From assembly GCF_028736035.1 (NCBI RefSeq), contig NZ_CP117866.1:5022001-5086000 (forward strand): a stretch of 64,000 bases of DNA, read 5' to 3'. Positions 39,184-48,102 of the stretch are shown here, piece by piece. Source of the stretch: Streptomyces sp. T12. GTDB taxonomy: Bacteria > Actinomycetota > Actinomycetes > Streptomycetales > Streptomycetaceae. The notes beneath the pieces were generated by a model that saw only the letters and a program-made list of their open reading frames with translations, did not search any database and was not told the origin of the DNA. The translations under genes were made by a program, and so were the position numbers. The number at the start of each line of letters is the position of its first letter. The first letter of the stretch is position 1.

Positions 39184-42100
39184 CTAGAAAAGGCCCTTGT
39201 AGCCCTGCCAGCCGCCCGCGATCTTCACCCGCGCCCCGAACGACCCCTTGCCGTCACCGTTGTTGCGCCAGACATTGCCGCTGCCGTCCCGCGAGACGAG
39301 GTCGGCCTTCCCGTCCCCGGTGATGTCCCCGGGGCCGACGATGACGTTGTAGCCGGTGCCCCAGCCCGTGAAGACCTTCACGCGATCCTTCAACAGACCG
39401 TTGCCCAGGCCGTTGTAGCGCCACAGCGCCCCCGCCTTGTCACGGGCGAGGACGTCCCCGTGACCGTCGCCGTTCAGGTCCCCGGCGCCCAGGATCTTCG
39501 GGTAACCGGTCCACGCCGAACGGATCTTCTTCCCCGCCGCAAGCGTCCCGTCGCTCTTCGCCGCGAAGAGGTAGATGTCCCCGGTCGACGCCTTCCGCGC
39601 CAGCAGGTCGGCCCGCTTGTCACCGGTCAGATCACCGGGCGAGGTGAGCACGTTGTAGGCGTTCCAGCCAGTACCCAGCTTCGTGTACGCCATCGAAGTC
39701 TCCGGCGCCAGACCGCACTTGACCTTGTAGCCGCGCAGCGAGCCGTCGCCCATCCGCACCAGCACGTCATTGCAGCGATCGCCGTTCAGGTCCCCGAAGG
39801 GCACCGCGACGACGGACGTCGACCAGCCGCTTCCCGACACCTTCCCGGAGAACGTGCCCTTGCCCGTGCCCTGCTGGAAGGTCAGCGTCCCCGAGGAGTT
39901 GAGGGTGAGCAGGTCGCCGTCACCGTCGGGCAGCCCGTCCGAGCCCACGTGGTCATGGCGCGCGGGGTCGCCGTGCAGCAGCTTCACGGAGCCGCGCACC
40001 GCCAGCGGGTCGCCGACGCCGTCGGCCGGTGTGACGGTGAGCGTCCAGTCGTAGGTCCCGTTCGGCAGGAACACGTCCCCGCCGGCCGTCGTTGTCGGGT
40101 CGTCACCGTTCCAGCCGACGCTCAGCTCGCCGCGCGCCGCACCGCTGTACCGGCCGGCGTTGTAGATCTTGCCGGTCGCGCGGTTGCGTACGGTCAGCTC
40201 CCAGCCCGCGGACGGCTTCGACAGCTGCACAGTGGTCAGGGTGTCGGGCGTCGCGTCGATCGTGCGCGCCTCGACGTACGACGCACTCTGCGCCGGCCCC
40301 AGCAGCCGCAGCGGCTGCTGCGCGACTCCGGACGGTACGAGGTGCACGCGCTCCTGGTCGTCGACGTACGCGGCGTTCGCGCCCGACTCGTCGACGGTCC
40401 AGCGCACGTCGCGCTGCGAGACCCCGGTGTCGGGCAGATCGCCGATGACGCGGCTCGCGGGCGTGCCGCCCGCGACGGTCGTCAGCGTCAGCTTCCCGGC
40501 CTGCTTGTCGTGCGTGACGACGTACCCGTCACCGAGCTTGGCCTCGCCCGCCGGCACGGGCACGGACGCCTTGGCCGTACGGTCGTAGACACCGGCCTTG
40601 CCGTCTGCGCAGGTCCAGTACAGGTACCGGCCGAGCGCCTGGAGTTCGGTGGGGATGCAACCGGCGTCGGTGGCGAGGGTCTCGGTGGTCTTCCTCGCGG
40701 TCAGGTCGTACGCGGTGACGCTGCCCGGGGTGGTGCCCGCGGTCCACAAGGTGTCGCCGGAGAGGGCGGCGGCGCCGGGAGTGCGGGTCATCGCCGCCGT
40801 ACCGTCGTTGCCGATCTTGAGGACGGTCTGCTGGGTCGCGGTCGTGTGGATCAGGTACTGGCCGGAGACGTCGGTGATCCGCCCGCCCGCGGGGACCCCG
40901 CGCTCCCAGAAGCTGTACGGGGCGGGGCCGTTGACGCGGAGCCGGTCGTGGTCCGCCGTGTCCTTCGCCAGCCAGACGGCACGGTTGTCGGCCGTGCCGT
41001 ACAGCCGGCAGCCGCCCTCCGCCGGCGGGCAGTCCTGGAGCAACAGGTCGGTTCCGTCGTACGAGGAACGCGCGCCGAACTCGGGCGTGCCGGTCGCGGC
41101 GACGGTCCGCAGGTAGCTGTCGCGGTTGCCGTACCGGCTGTCGTCGGCGACGAGGAGCCGCCCCTGTTCGAGGGCGAGGCCCTGGATCTCGACCGGCGGC
41201 TTCGGCAGCGCCTTGACCTGGGTGACGACCGGGGCCCCGCCGTCCGCGCCCGGGCTGATGCGCTGGATGCCCCAGTCATCGGCAGCGGTGGACGTACGGC
41301 CCACTACGGCTGCGGTGCCGTCGTGGGAGACCGAGAGGCCACGGGTGTCGGACGACGTCAGCAGGGTCACCGCGGCGCCGCCCGCGATCGGCTGGGCCTT
41401 CACCACCGTGCTGCTGGTGGAGCGGAAGACCAGCCAGTCGCCGATCACCGCCAGGCCGAGGGCGGGGTTCACACCCTCGCTCTGCAGCGTGACCTCGGTC
41501 GGCGCCGCGGACAGGTCCGCCCGGGGCAGGACGAGCACCTTGGCGTCAGCGGCGTAGTACAGCACGACGTGGTCCGCCGTGACCACGATGCCGGGGTACG
41601 CCTGGGCCAGCGGCCGGGTCCAGCCGGTCACGCGTCCGGTCTGCCGGTCGACGCCGACCACGACGGTCTGGCCCTCGTACTGGCCGTAGTGGAACAGGCT
41701 GGTGGCGTCGGCGCCCCGGGGAGCACCGATGCGCAGGCCCGCGGGCAGGTCGTCGACCGCCACGTCGCGGGTGGTGCCGTCGGCCTCCGGGCTCAACAGG
41801 TGCACCGTCTTGACGGTCGTGCCGTCCTCCGCGGTGGCGGTGCTGGACGTGACGACCACGCCGTCGTACGCGGTGATCAGGTTCTGCCCCGCGGGGACCT
41901 GAACCGTCCGGGTCGTGTCGTCCGAGGCGTTCCACAGCTCGACCCGGCCGTCTGCGTAGCGATACGGCAGGACGTCGGTGCCGGTCGCATAGGTGAAGGT
42001 CGCCCCCTCCTTCGTCGGTACGGCCCGGGTCGTGCCGTCCGCGTACCGCGTCCAGAGCAGCTCGTTGCTGCCCTCCATACGGTGGAAGACGCCCTGGCTG

Positions 42101-42318
42101 CCCGCTCCGTCATGACCGGTGCCCGTGCCCGCGTAGTGGAGCGACGCCCACAGGTAGCTGCTCCGCAGCGTCGCCGGCACCACCGTCTCCTGCGCGCCCT
42201 CCACGGCCGACGCGGCCGGCAGCAGCGGGCTCAGCCCAGCAGCGAGGGCCGCGGAAGCCGCGACGGCGACGGCCGCGCGTCTCGCGCGCGAAAGACGTAC
42301 GAAGGCATGACGAGCCAA
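39184..42318 (-). CDS. Secreted FG-GAP/VCBS-repeat protein
   Basis: 1,044 residues with a signal peptide (RRAAVAVAASAALAAGLSPLL, cleavage near ASA). Residues about 40-700 read as repetitive beta structure, probably propellers. The C-terminal 280 residues have repeated Ca-binding FG-GAP motifs: GDLNGDRCNDVLVR, GDLTGDKRADLLAR, GDLNGDGHGDVLAR, GDITGDGKADLVSR. Likely a cell-surface or secreted adhesion/binding protein; the ligand is unknown. TTG start at 42318 with GGGGAGG upstream. Confidence 0.85.
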   Translation of the reverse strand: MARHAFVRLSRARRAAVAVAASAALAAGLSPLLPAASAVEGAQETVVPATLRSSYLWASLHYAGTGTGHDGAGSQGVFHRMEGSNELLWTRYADGTTRAVPTKEGATFTYATGTDVLPYRYADGRVELWNASDDTTRTVQVPAGQNLITAYDGVVVTSSTATAEDGTTVKTVHLLSPEADGTTRDVAVDDLPAGLRIGAPRGADATSLFHYGQYEGQTVVVGVDRQTGRVTGWTRPLAQAYPGIVVTADHVVLYYAADAKVLVLPRADLSAAPTEVTLQSEGVNPALGLAVIGDWLVFRSTSSTVVKAQPIAGGAAVTLLTSSDTRGLSVSHDGTAAVVGRTSTAADDWGIQRISPGADGGAPVVTQVKALPKPPVEIQGLALEQGRLLVADDSRYGNRDSYLRTVAATGTPEFGARSSYDGTDLLLQDCPPAEGGCRLYGTADNRAVWLAKDTADHDRLRVNGPAPYSFWERGVPAGGRITDVSGQYLIHTTATQQTVLKIGNDGTAAMTRTPGAAALSGDTLWTAGTTPGSVTAYDLTARKTTETLATDAGCIPTELQALGRYLYWTCADGKAGVYDRTAKASVPVPAGEAKLGDGYVVTHDKQAGKLTLTTVAGGTPASRVIGDLPDTGVSQRDVRWTVDESGANAAYVDDQERVHLVPSGVAQQPLRLLGPAQSASYVEARTIDATPDTLTTVQLSKPSAGWELTVRNRATGKIYNAGRYSGAARGELSVGWNGDDPTTTAGGDVFLPNGTYDWTLTVTPADGVGDPLAVRGSVKLLHGDPARHDHVGSDGLPDGDGDLLTLNSSGTLTFQQGTGKGTFSGKVSGSGWSTSVVAVPFGDLNGDRCNDVLVRMGDGSLRGYKVKCGLAPETSMAYTKLGTGWNAYNVLTSPGDLTGDKRADLLARKASTGDIYLFAAKSDGTLAAGKKIRSAWTGYPKILGAGDLNGDGHGDVLARDKAGALWRYNGLGNGLLKDRVKVFTGWGTGYNVIVGPGDITGDGKADLVSRDGSGNVWRNNGDGKGSFGARVKIAGGWQGYKGLF

Positions 42319-42440
42319 GGCGAATCCTCCCCAGAAACGCGAGGGAGAGCGTGCGGTGCGTCAGATGTCCCCGGCCCCGGCCGTCACATCTCCCTCAAAA
42401 GTGGGCTGATCTTACAGTCCACTCACGCTCCCTACACAGC

Positions 42441-42475
42441 AGAGCGCCGTGGCCCGAACCGGACCACGGCGCTCT
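42441..42475 (-). terminator. Terminator of the DEAD-box helicase gene
   Basis: A 12-bp stem AGAGCGCCGTGG / CCACGGCGCTCT about 21 bases beyond the helicase stop codon on the minus strand. Confidence 0.75.
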
Positions 42476-42495
42476 GTCTCTGTACTGCTCAGCCG

Positions 42496-44652
42496 TCAGC
42501 TGTTGCGCTTCCAGCGCGGCTTGTCATCGCGGCGCTGGAAGGAGCCGCCACCGCGGTGGTCGTCACGACGGCCGTACGGGCGGTCGTGGCCGGGCCGGTC
42601 GTGGCTGGGCCGGTCGTGGCCGCCGGCGCGGAAGCCCGGGCGGTCGTCGCGACGGTCGCGGTTGAAGGGGCGGTCGCTGCCGCGGTGCCCACCGCGCTCG
42701 TCCCGACGCTCGAAGGGACGAGCGGCCGGCCGGTCGTCCCGGCGGAAGCCACCACGGTCGTTGTCACGACGCTCGAAGGAACGGCCACCACGGTCGCGGT
42801 CGAAGGAGCGGCCACCGCGGTCGTCGCGACGGTCGTCCCGGCGGAAGCCGCCACGGTCGTTGTCACGACGCTCGAACCCACGGTCGCCACGGTCACGGTT
42901 GAACCCACCGCGGTCGTTGTCCCGGCGCTCGAAGGAACGGCCACCCCGGTCATCCCGGCGGTCGTCGCGACGGTCGTCCCGGCGGAAGCCACCACGGTCG
43001 TTGTCACGACGCTCGAACCCACGGTCGCCACGGTCACGGTTGAACCCACCGCGGTCGTTGTCCCGGCGCTCGAAGGAACGACCACCCCGGTCATCCCGAC
43101 GGTCGTCCCGGCGGAACCCGCCACGGTCGTTGTCACGACGCTCACGACGCTCGTACGCCGGAGCCTCCGTCTTGTCGACGTCCTGCGCCGCCGGCTGCTC
43201 GGGCACGGCCACCTCGACGGCCTCGACCGCCGCCGCCTGCGCCTCGGCCACCGCGGCCTCCGGGTCCTCACCGCGCTCGCGCGCCGCGCGGGCGACGAGC
43301 CGGTCGGACTCCTCCCGCAGCTCGACGGCACGCCGCTGCGCCCGCTCCAGCTGCTTGGTGAGCTGAGCCACCTCACGCTCGGCCTGCTGCGCGGCGTTGC
43401 CCGCGGACTCGGCCTGCACCTCGGTCATCGAACGGGCGCCGGTGATCTCGGCGACCTCCGGGTCGAAGGCGGCACCGCCCTGGATGATGTGGCGCGAGGC
43501 GTCGACGCCCGCGTCCTCCATCAGCCGGAAGATCTGGCGGCGCTGGTGCGGCAGGGAGAGGGAGACGACCGTACCGGTACGCCCCGCACGCGCCGTACGG
43601 CCCGCCCGGTGCAGGTAGTCCTTGTGGTCACCGGCGGGGTCGACGTTCAGCACGAGGTCGATGCCGTCGACGTGGATACCGCGAGCGGCGACATCGGTCG
43701 CGACGAGCACATTGACGTACCCGTCCTTGAAGTCGGCCAGCGTCCGGGTCCGCGCGCCCTGCGTCATGCCGCCGTGCAGCGCGTCGGCCTTCACGCCGGA
43801 GTCGCGCAGCTGCTCGGCGACACGGTCGGCGCCGAGCTGGGTGCGGACGAAGATGATGGTGCGGCCCTTGCGGGAGGCGATCGCGGCGGTGACCGGCGCC
43901 TTGTCCTTGGGCTTCACGATCAGGATGTGGTGCGACATGGTCGTCACGGCACCCTGGGCGGCGTCGACCTCGTGCGTGGCCGGGTTGGTGAGGTACCGGT
44001 CGACGAGGGTCTTGATCTCGTTCTCCATGGTCGCGGAGAAGAGCATGCGCTGACCGCCGGACGGGACCTGGTCGAGCAGTTCGGTGACCTCGGGCAGGAA
44101 GCCCAGGTCGGACATCTGGTCGGCCTCGTCGAGGACGGTGATCTTCACGTCCTCCAGCGAGCAGGCGCCGCGGTTGATGATGTCGCGCAGGCGGCCCGGG
44201 GTGGCGACGAGGATGTCGACGCCGCGCTCCAGGGCGTAGATCTGGTTGCCCATGGACGTACCGCCGCAGACGACCTTCATCTTCAGGCCGAGGACGTCGC
44301 CGTACGGCTGGAGGGCGTCCGCCACCTGCATGGCGAGCTCACGGGTCGGGGTGAGGATGACGGCGCGCGGCTTGTGCTTCTCGGTGCGGCCACCGGCGAG
44401 CGTCGCCAGGGTGGGCAGACCGAAGGAGAGGGTCTTGCCGGAGCCGGTGCGGCCACGGCCGAGGATGTCCTTGCCGGCCAGGGCGTCCGGGATGGTCGCG
44501 GCCTGGATCGGGAAGGGGGTGGTCACGCCGTTCTGGGCGAGCTTGCGCACGACGCCCTCGGGGAGACCGAGGTCCGCGAAGGTGACCTCGGGAGCGTCCT
44601 CGGTGCCCTCGTTCTCGGGCACGACGACGTGATCAGTACTGGAAATGGACAT
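42496..44652 (-). CDS. DEAD-box RNA helicase with Arg/Gly/Asp repeat tail
   Basis: About 718 residues from the ATG at 44652. All DEAD-box motifs are present: Q motif region TTPFPIQAATIPD, GRGRTGSGKT, PTRELAMQ, ATPGRL, DEAD in VLDEADQM, SAT, RTIIFVRT, ATDVAARGIH and HRAGRTARAG. After a coiled-coil stretch (QQAEREVAQLTKQLERAQ) the last 210 residues are a low-complexity tail built on ERRDNDRGGF and FNRDRGDRGF units. The tail is typical of RNA-binding, condensation-prone helicases. Known family role: RNA unwinding in ribosome assembly, RNA decay and cold response. Confidence 0.93.
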   Translation of the reverse strand: MSISSTDHVVVPENEGTEDAPEVTFADLGLPEGVVRKLAQNGVTTPFPIQAATIPDALAGKDILGRGRTGSGKTLSFGLPTLATLAGGRTEKHKPRAVILTPTRELAMQVADALQPYGDVLGLKMKVVCGGTSMGNQIYALERGVDILVATPGRLRDIINRGACSLEDVKITVLDEADQMSDLGFLPEVTELLDQVPSGGQRMLFSATMENEIKTLVDRYLTNPATHEVDAAQGAVTTMSHHILIVKPKDKAPVTAAIASRKGRTIIFVRTQLGADRVAEQLRDSGVKADALHGGMTQGARTRTLADFKDGYVNVLVATDVAARGIHVDGIDLVLNVDPAGDHKDYLHRAGRTARAGRTGTVVSLSLPHQRRQIFRLMEDAGVDASRHIIQGGAAFDPEVAEITGARSMTEVQAESAGNAAQQAEREVAQLTKQLERAQRRAVELREESDRLVARAARERGEDPEAAVAEAQAAAVEAVEVAVPEQPAAQDVDKTEAPAYERRERRDNDRGGFRRDDRRDDRGGRSFERRDNDRGGFNRDRGDRGFERRDNDRGGFRRDDRRDDRRDDRGGRSFERRDNDRGGFNRDRGDRGFERRDNDRGGFRRDDRRDDRGGRSFDRDRGGRSFERRDNDRGGFRRDDRPAARPFERRDERGGHRGSDRPFNRDRRDDRPGFRAGGHDRPSHDRPGHDRPYGRRDDHRGGGSFQRRDDKPRWKRNS
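42740..43146 (-). repeat. Coding tandem repeats in the helicase tail
   Basis: Six copies of the sequence for RRDNDRGGF occur between these positions, partly in a 141-bp (47-codon) tandem unit: nearly identical DNA begins at about 42861 and again at 43002. Confidence 0.85.
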
Positions 44653-44904
44653 GCTTAAGCGAAACCTTCCGGAGTCTCGTCGGCACGCGCCCGTCAACTC
44701 CGTGATTTCGCAATACGACCGCCTCTATGCGGTCAGCCACGGCAAGGGAGAGAACGCGCCACACGGCGCGCTCTGCGTTGGCGCCGGGCAATGGGATCAA
44801 ACGATCTACCACCATACGCACCCTCGACCCCCCAAGGCAAACCGACCGCCACCCGTGTAGGCAACGTCACGTGCCACCACCCCCTCGCCCCCGCCGCCCC
44901 CACG
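44653..44904 (-). other. Helicase leader with possible upstream ORF
   Basis: A 252-bp leader. On the minus strand an ATG at 44821 with GAGGG upstream opens a 62-codon frame ending at 44633, overlapping the helicase start in another frame. This may be a leader peptide or chance. Several GC hairpins are present; nothing else supported. Confidence 0.3.
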
Positions 44905-45453
44905 TCAGGCGGGCGCCCCCGCAGCCGGCGCCGGCTCCCGCTGAGCCAGCTGCGGCCCCGTCTCCTCGTGCGCCGACGACGACGGCTCGGCCTCCGTGGG
45001 CGTCGGCACGGCGGACGTCGGCTGCTCGGTCGGCGTCGGCTGCGGATCCGGCGTCCGGGTGGGCGTCGGATCGGCCGTACGGGTGGGACCCGGCTTCTCG
45101 GTCTGCCCCGGCTTGACCGGCGGCTTGCCCCCCGCGGGAGCGGACGCGCTCACGTCCGCGGACGGCGAGGCCGAGGCGGACGCCGACTCCTCGGCCCCCT
45201 TCTCGCCCTTCCCCTTGCCCTTCTCGCCCTTCTCCTTCTCCCGCTTGCGGTCGTCCACGTGCGCCCCGTACCCGGACCCGCCGCCCGACACGGCCGACCC
45301 CCCGTCGGGCGCCTCACCACCGCGCTGACCCGCGGAGTGCGAGGGCTTCGCGCTCCCGCCTCCGGCGTCGTCACCCACGCTCATACAGCCGGCGGCAGCG
45401 GCGACGGCCATCACCGTGGCAGCCAGACGGACAGGTACGTACAAGGGGCGCAC
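44905..45453 (-). CDS. Putative lipoprotein with low-complexity Pro/Thr/Glu tail
   Basis: About 182 residues. The GTG at 45453 has GGAGG 8 bases upstream. Signal sequence VRLAATVMAVAAAAGC gives a lipobox (AAAGC), so the protein is probably tethered to the outer face of the membrane. The rest is disordered: Lys/Glu/Gly repeats (KREKEKGEKGKGKGEKG), then Ser/Ala and Pro/Thr stretches with DPTPTRTPDPQPTPTEQ. No catalytic domain. Function unknown. Confidence 0.75.
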   Translation of the reverse strand: MRPLYVPVRLAATVMAVAAAAGCMSVGDDAGGGSAKPSHSAGQRGGEAPDGGSAVSGGGSGYGAHVDDRKREKEKGEKGKGKGEKGAEESASASASPSADVSASAPAGGKPPVKPGQTEKPGPTRTADPTPTRTPDPQPTPTEQPTSAVPTPTEAEPSSSAHEETGPQLAQREPAPAAGAPA

Positions 45454-45587
45454 GGGAGCCACCTCCAGGGGCGGGCGAAGAAGTCAACCTGCCCAACTCC
45501 CGCCGCCCACAAGAGGACACGCGCCCCGCGCGACAGGACACACACCCGCCACCGAAAGACCCGGGATCCCCCTCACCCGTACCCGAC

Positions 45588-45938
45588 TCACCCGTACCCG
45601 AGCGCGTGCAGCCGCGCGTCGTCGATCCCGAAGTGATGCGCGATCTCGTGCACCACCGTCACCTCGGTCTCCTCGACGACCTCCTCCCGCGACGCACACA
45701 TGCGCAGCGTCGGCCCCCGATAGATCGTGATCCGATCCGGCAGCACCCCGGCGTACCACTCCCCGCGCTCGGTCAGCGGAGTCCCCTCGTACAAACCGAG
45801 CAGCTCGGGATCGTCCGTCGGCGGTTCGTCCTCGACGAACACCGCGACGTTGTCCATCAGCCGCGTCAACTCCGGCGGGATCCGGTCCAGCGCCTCGGCG
45901 ACCAGTTCCTCGAACTCCTCGCGCGTCATCTCCAGCAC
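45588..45938 (-). CDS. Small zinc metallopeptidase-like protein (minizincin)
   Basis: 116 residues from the GTG at 45938 (VLEMTREEFEELVAEALDRI). The C-terminal HEIAHHFGID is a HExxH zinc site with a third His downstream (HxxxxxH in HEIAHHFG). This is the DUF1025/metallopeptidase family of short intracellular zincins, often with unknown substrates. It is divergent from the phosphoesterase gene, 85 bases away. Confidence 0.85.
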   Translation of the reverse strand: MLEMTREEFEELVAEALDRIPPELTRLMDNVAVFVEDEPPTDDPELLGLYEGTPLTERGEWYAGVLPDRITIYRGPTLRMCASREEVVEETEVTVVHEIAHHFGIDDARLHALGYG

Positions 45939-46023
45939 AGGCCCATTGTCGGGTACGAACCCGCCGTGAAGGAGCCGCCAACGGCCCCGCATACCCACCC
46001 GCGCACTTGGGCATACGGGACCA

Positions 46024-47598
46024 ATGGCCCGCGTCCCCGCCGCAGTCCGGAAGGTTCTCGCCTCGCTCCCCAGGGCGCCACGCGCCCTCGCCCGCCGTTA
46101 CGCCACCCGCCGCCCGAGCCCCACCCCCGAACTCGTCACCCAGCCCCACCCCTGGACACGCGCCCTCGGCCTGGTCACCGTCGTCCTCCTCGGCGCCTGG
46201 CTCGGCCTGCTGATCGTCGGCAACGTACGCGTCCCGGTCGGCCCGATGAACACGACGATGACCCTGCGCCCCTCCACCACCGGCGGCACAAAGATCAACG
46301 TCTCCCCGCTCGGCGCCCTCCAACTGGACAGCCACATCGCCCCCGTCCGCCTGGACGTCAACGTCGACCAACTGGACCCGGCCCGCGCCCAGGCCCTCGT
46401 CGACCACCCCGAACGACTCTCCGGCCTCCAGGACGAGGTCACCCAGGACGTCGCCCACGGCACCCGCGACCTGGCCCTGCGCTCCTGCGTCGCCGTCGTC
46501 ACCGGCGCCACCGCCCTCGGCCTCGCCGTCTACCGCCGCCCCCGCCGCGCCCTGGCCGCCGGCGGCCTCGCCCTCACCCTGCTCGCGGCCTCGGGCGGCA
46601 CGGCATACGCCACCTGGAACCCCGAATCCGTCCTGGAACCGAAGTTCTCGGGCCTGCTCTCCTCCGCACCGTCCCTGGTGGGCAACGCCCGCAGCATCGT
46701 CACCGAATTCGACGTCTACCAAAAGGAGTTGGCCCGCCTGGTCACCAACGTGACCAAGCTCTACGACGCCACCTCCACGCTCCCCGCCTACGCACCCGAC
46801 CCGAGCACCATCCGCGTCCTGCACGTCTCCGACATCCACCTCAACCCGGCGAGCTGGAAGATCATCGCCTCGCTCGTGGACCAGTACAAGGTCAACGTGA
46901 TCGTCGACTCCGGCGACACCATGGACCACGGCACCGCCGCCGAGAACGGCTTCCTCGACCCCATCGAGGACCTCGGCGCGCCCTACGTCTGGGTCCGCGG
47001 CAACCACGACTCCCGCCTCACCCAGCGCTACCTGGAAAACCTCAAGAACGTCCACGTCCTGGACGACGGCAAGGCACGGACCGTCGCGGGCCTGCGCTTC
47101 GCCGGAATCGGCGACCCCCAGTTCACCCCCGACCGCTCCAAGATCCCCGGCGGCGACGCGGCCAACGAACTGGCAGGCGCCCGCCTGGCCACGTCCCTGC
47201 GCGACCAGAAGGCCGCCGGCACCCCCGTGGACGTCGCCGTCGCCCACGAACCGATCGCCGCCGGCCAGACCGACGGCGAGGTCCCCCTGGCCCTGGCCGG
47301 CCACATCCATCACCAGGAGATGGAGGTCCTGCCCTACGGCACCCGCCTCCGCGTCGAAGGCTCGACCGGCGGCAGCGGCCTACGCGCGATCGAGGGCAAA
47401 CACCCCGACCCCATCCAGACCTCGATCCTCTACTTCGACCGCGACACCCACCGCCTCCAGGCCTGGGACGAGATCGAGCTGGGCGGCCTGGGCCTGACGA
47501 CGGCTGAGGTGCGGCGCAACCTGGTGGAGGAGAACCAACCGGGCGCGAGCGACTCGCCGAGCGACTCGCCGACGCCCACCCCCAGCCCCTCCCCGTAA
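46024..47598 (+). CDS. Membrane-anchored metallophosphoesterase
   Basis: 524 residues. Two membrane segments (RALGLVTVVLLGAWLGLLIV near 47-66, then around 155-195) flank an extracytoplasmic stretch. The catalytic calcineurin-like domain has all metal motifs: VSDIHLN, SGDTMDHG, GNHDSR, VAHEP and GHIHHQEM. The tail is Ser/Pro/Thr-rich. It probably hydrolyses phosphoesters at the membrane; the substrate is unknown. Confidence 0.9.
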   Translation: MARVPAAVRKVLASLPRAPRALARRYATRRPSPTPELVTQPHPWTRALGLVTVVLLGAWLGLLIVGNVRVPVGPMNTTMTLRPSTTGGTKINVSPLGALQLDSHIAPVRLDVNVDQLDPARAQALVDHPERLSGLQDEVTQDVAHGTRDLALRSCVAVVTGATALGLAVYRRPRRALAAGGLALTLLAASGGTAYATWNPESVLEPKFSGLLSSAPSLVGNARSIVTEFDVYQKELARLVTNVTKLYDATSTLPAYAPDPSTIRVLHVSDIHLNPASWKIIASLVDQYKVNVIVDSGDTMDHGTAAENGFLDPIEDLGAPYVWVRGNHDSRLTQRYLENLKNVHVLDDGKARTVAGLRFAGIGDPQFTPDRSKIPGGDAANELAGARLATSLRDQKAAGTPVDVAVAHEPIAAGQTDGEVPLALAGHIHHQEMEVLPYGTRLRVEGSTGGSGLRAIEGKHPDPIQTSILYFDRDTHRLQAWDEIELGGLGLTTAEVRRNLVEENQPGASDSPSDSPTPTPSPSP

Positions 47599-47678
47599 AC
47601 CGTTTTGGCGATACCTCCCGCCATCCCATATGCTTCTCACGTCCCCGACGCGCTGAGAAGCGCCCAGGCGGGCCGATA

Positions 47679-47751
47679 GCCCTCATCGTCTAGCGGCCTA
47701 GGACGCCGCCCTTTCAAGGCGGTAGCACGGGTTCGAATCCCGTTGGGGGCA
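47679..47751 (+). tRNA. tRNA-Glu (anticodon TTC)
   Basis: 73 nt; anticodon TTC in loop CTTTCAA; acceptor GCCCTCA pairs with TGGGGGC; discriminator A; no CCA encoded. First of a Glu-Asp-Phe cluster. Confidence 0.95.
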
Positions 47752-47788
47752 CGCAGTACGGTGTGCGACACTGTCGTACGCACAGCTT

Positions 47789-47863
47789 GGTCCTGTGGAG
47801 CAGTTTGGAGTGCTCGCCACCCTGTCAAGGTGGAGGCCGCGGGTTCAAATCCCGTCAGGACCG
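47789..47863 (+). tRNA. tRNA-Asp (anticodon GTC), copy 1
   Basis: 75 nt; anticodon GTC in loop CTGTCAA; acceptor GGTCCTG pairs with CAGGACC; discriminator G. Identical to the copy at 52142-52216. Confidence 0.95.
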
Positions 47864-47886
47864 CTGAGGCCTCTTGTAGGCCTCGT

Positions 47887-47963
47887 GGCTGGGTAGCTCA
47901 GTTGGTACGAGCGATCGCCTGAAAAGCGATAGGTCGCCGGTTCGACCCCGGCCCCAGCCACCA
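47887..47963 (+). tRNA. tRNA-Phe (anticodon GAA)
   Basis: Anticodon GAA in loop CTGAAAA; acceptor GGCTGGG pairs with CCCAGCC. Unlike the other tRNAs here it encodes its 3' CCA (47961-47963). Confidence 0.94.
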
Positions 47964-47966
47964 TCT

Positions 47967-47998
47967 CGAGGGCTCCGACCATGCGGTCGGAGCCCTCG
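47967..47998 (+). terminator. Terminator of the Glu-Asp-Phe tRNA cluster
   Basis: A perfect 14-bp stem CGAGGGCTCCGACC / GGTCGGAGCCCTCG with loop ATGC directly after tRNA-Phe. Confidence 0.88.
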
Positions 47999-48102
47999 GT
48001 GTTTCATGGCTCTCTCCGTCACACCCTTCGCCTTCACGCCCTTCGCCGTCGCGACAAAAGCGTTCGCCACGGATTTCGACGGGATGAGATCCTGGATCGC
48101 GT

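Noticed and set aside
37861..44658. A 2,265-codon open frame on the plus strand
   Set aside because: It lies antisense to three well-supported genes (permease, FG-GAP protein, helicase). GC-rich third positions on the coding strand keep this frame open; the translation is low-complexity Arg/Val/Gly and unlike any protein.
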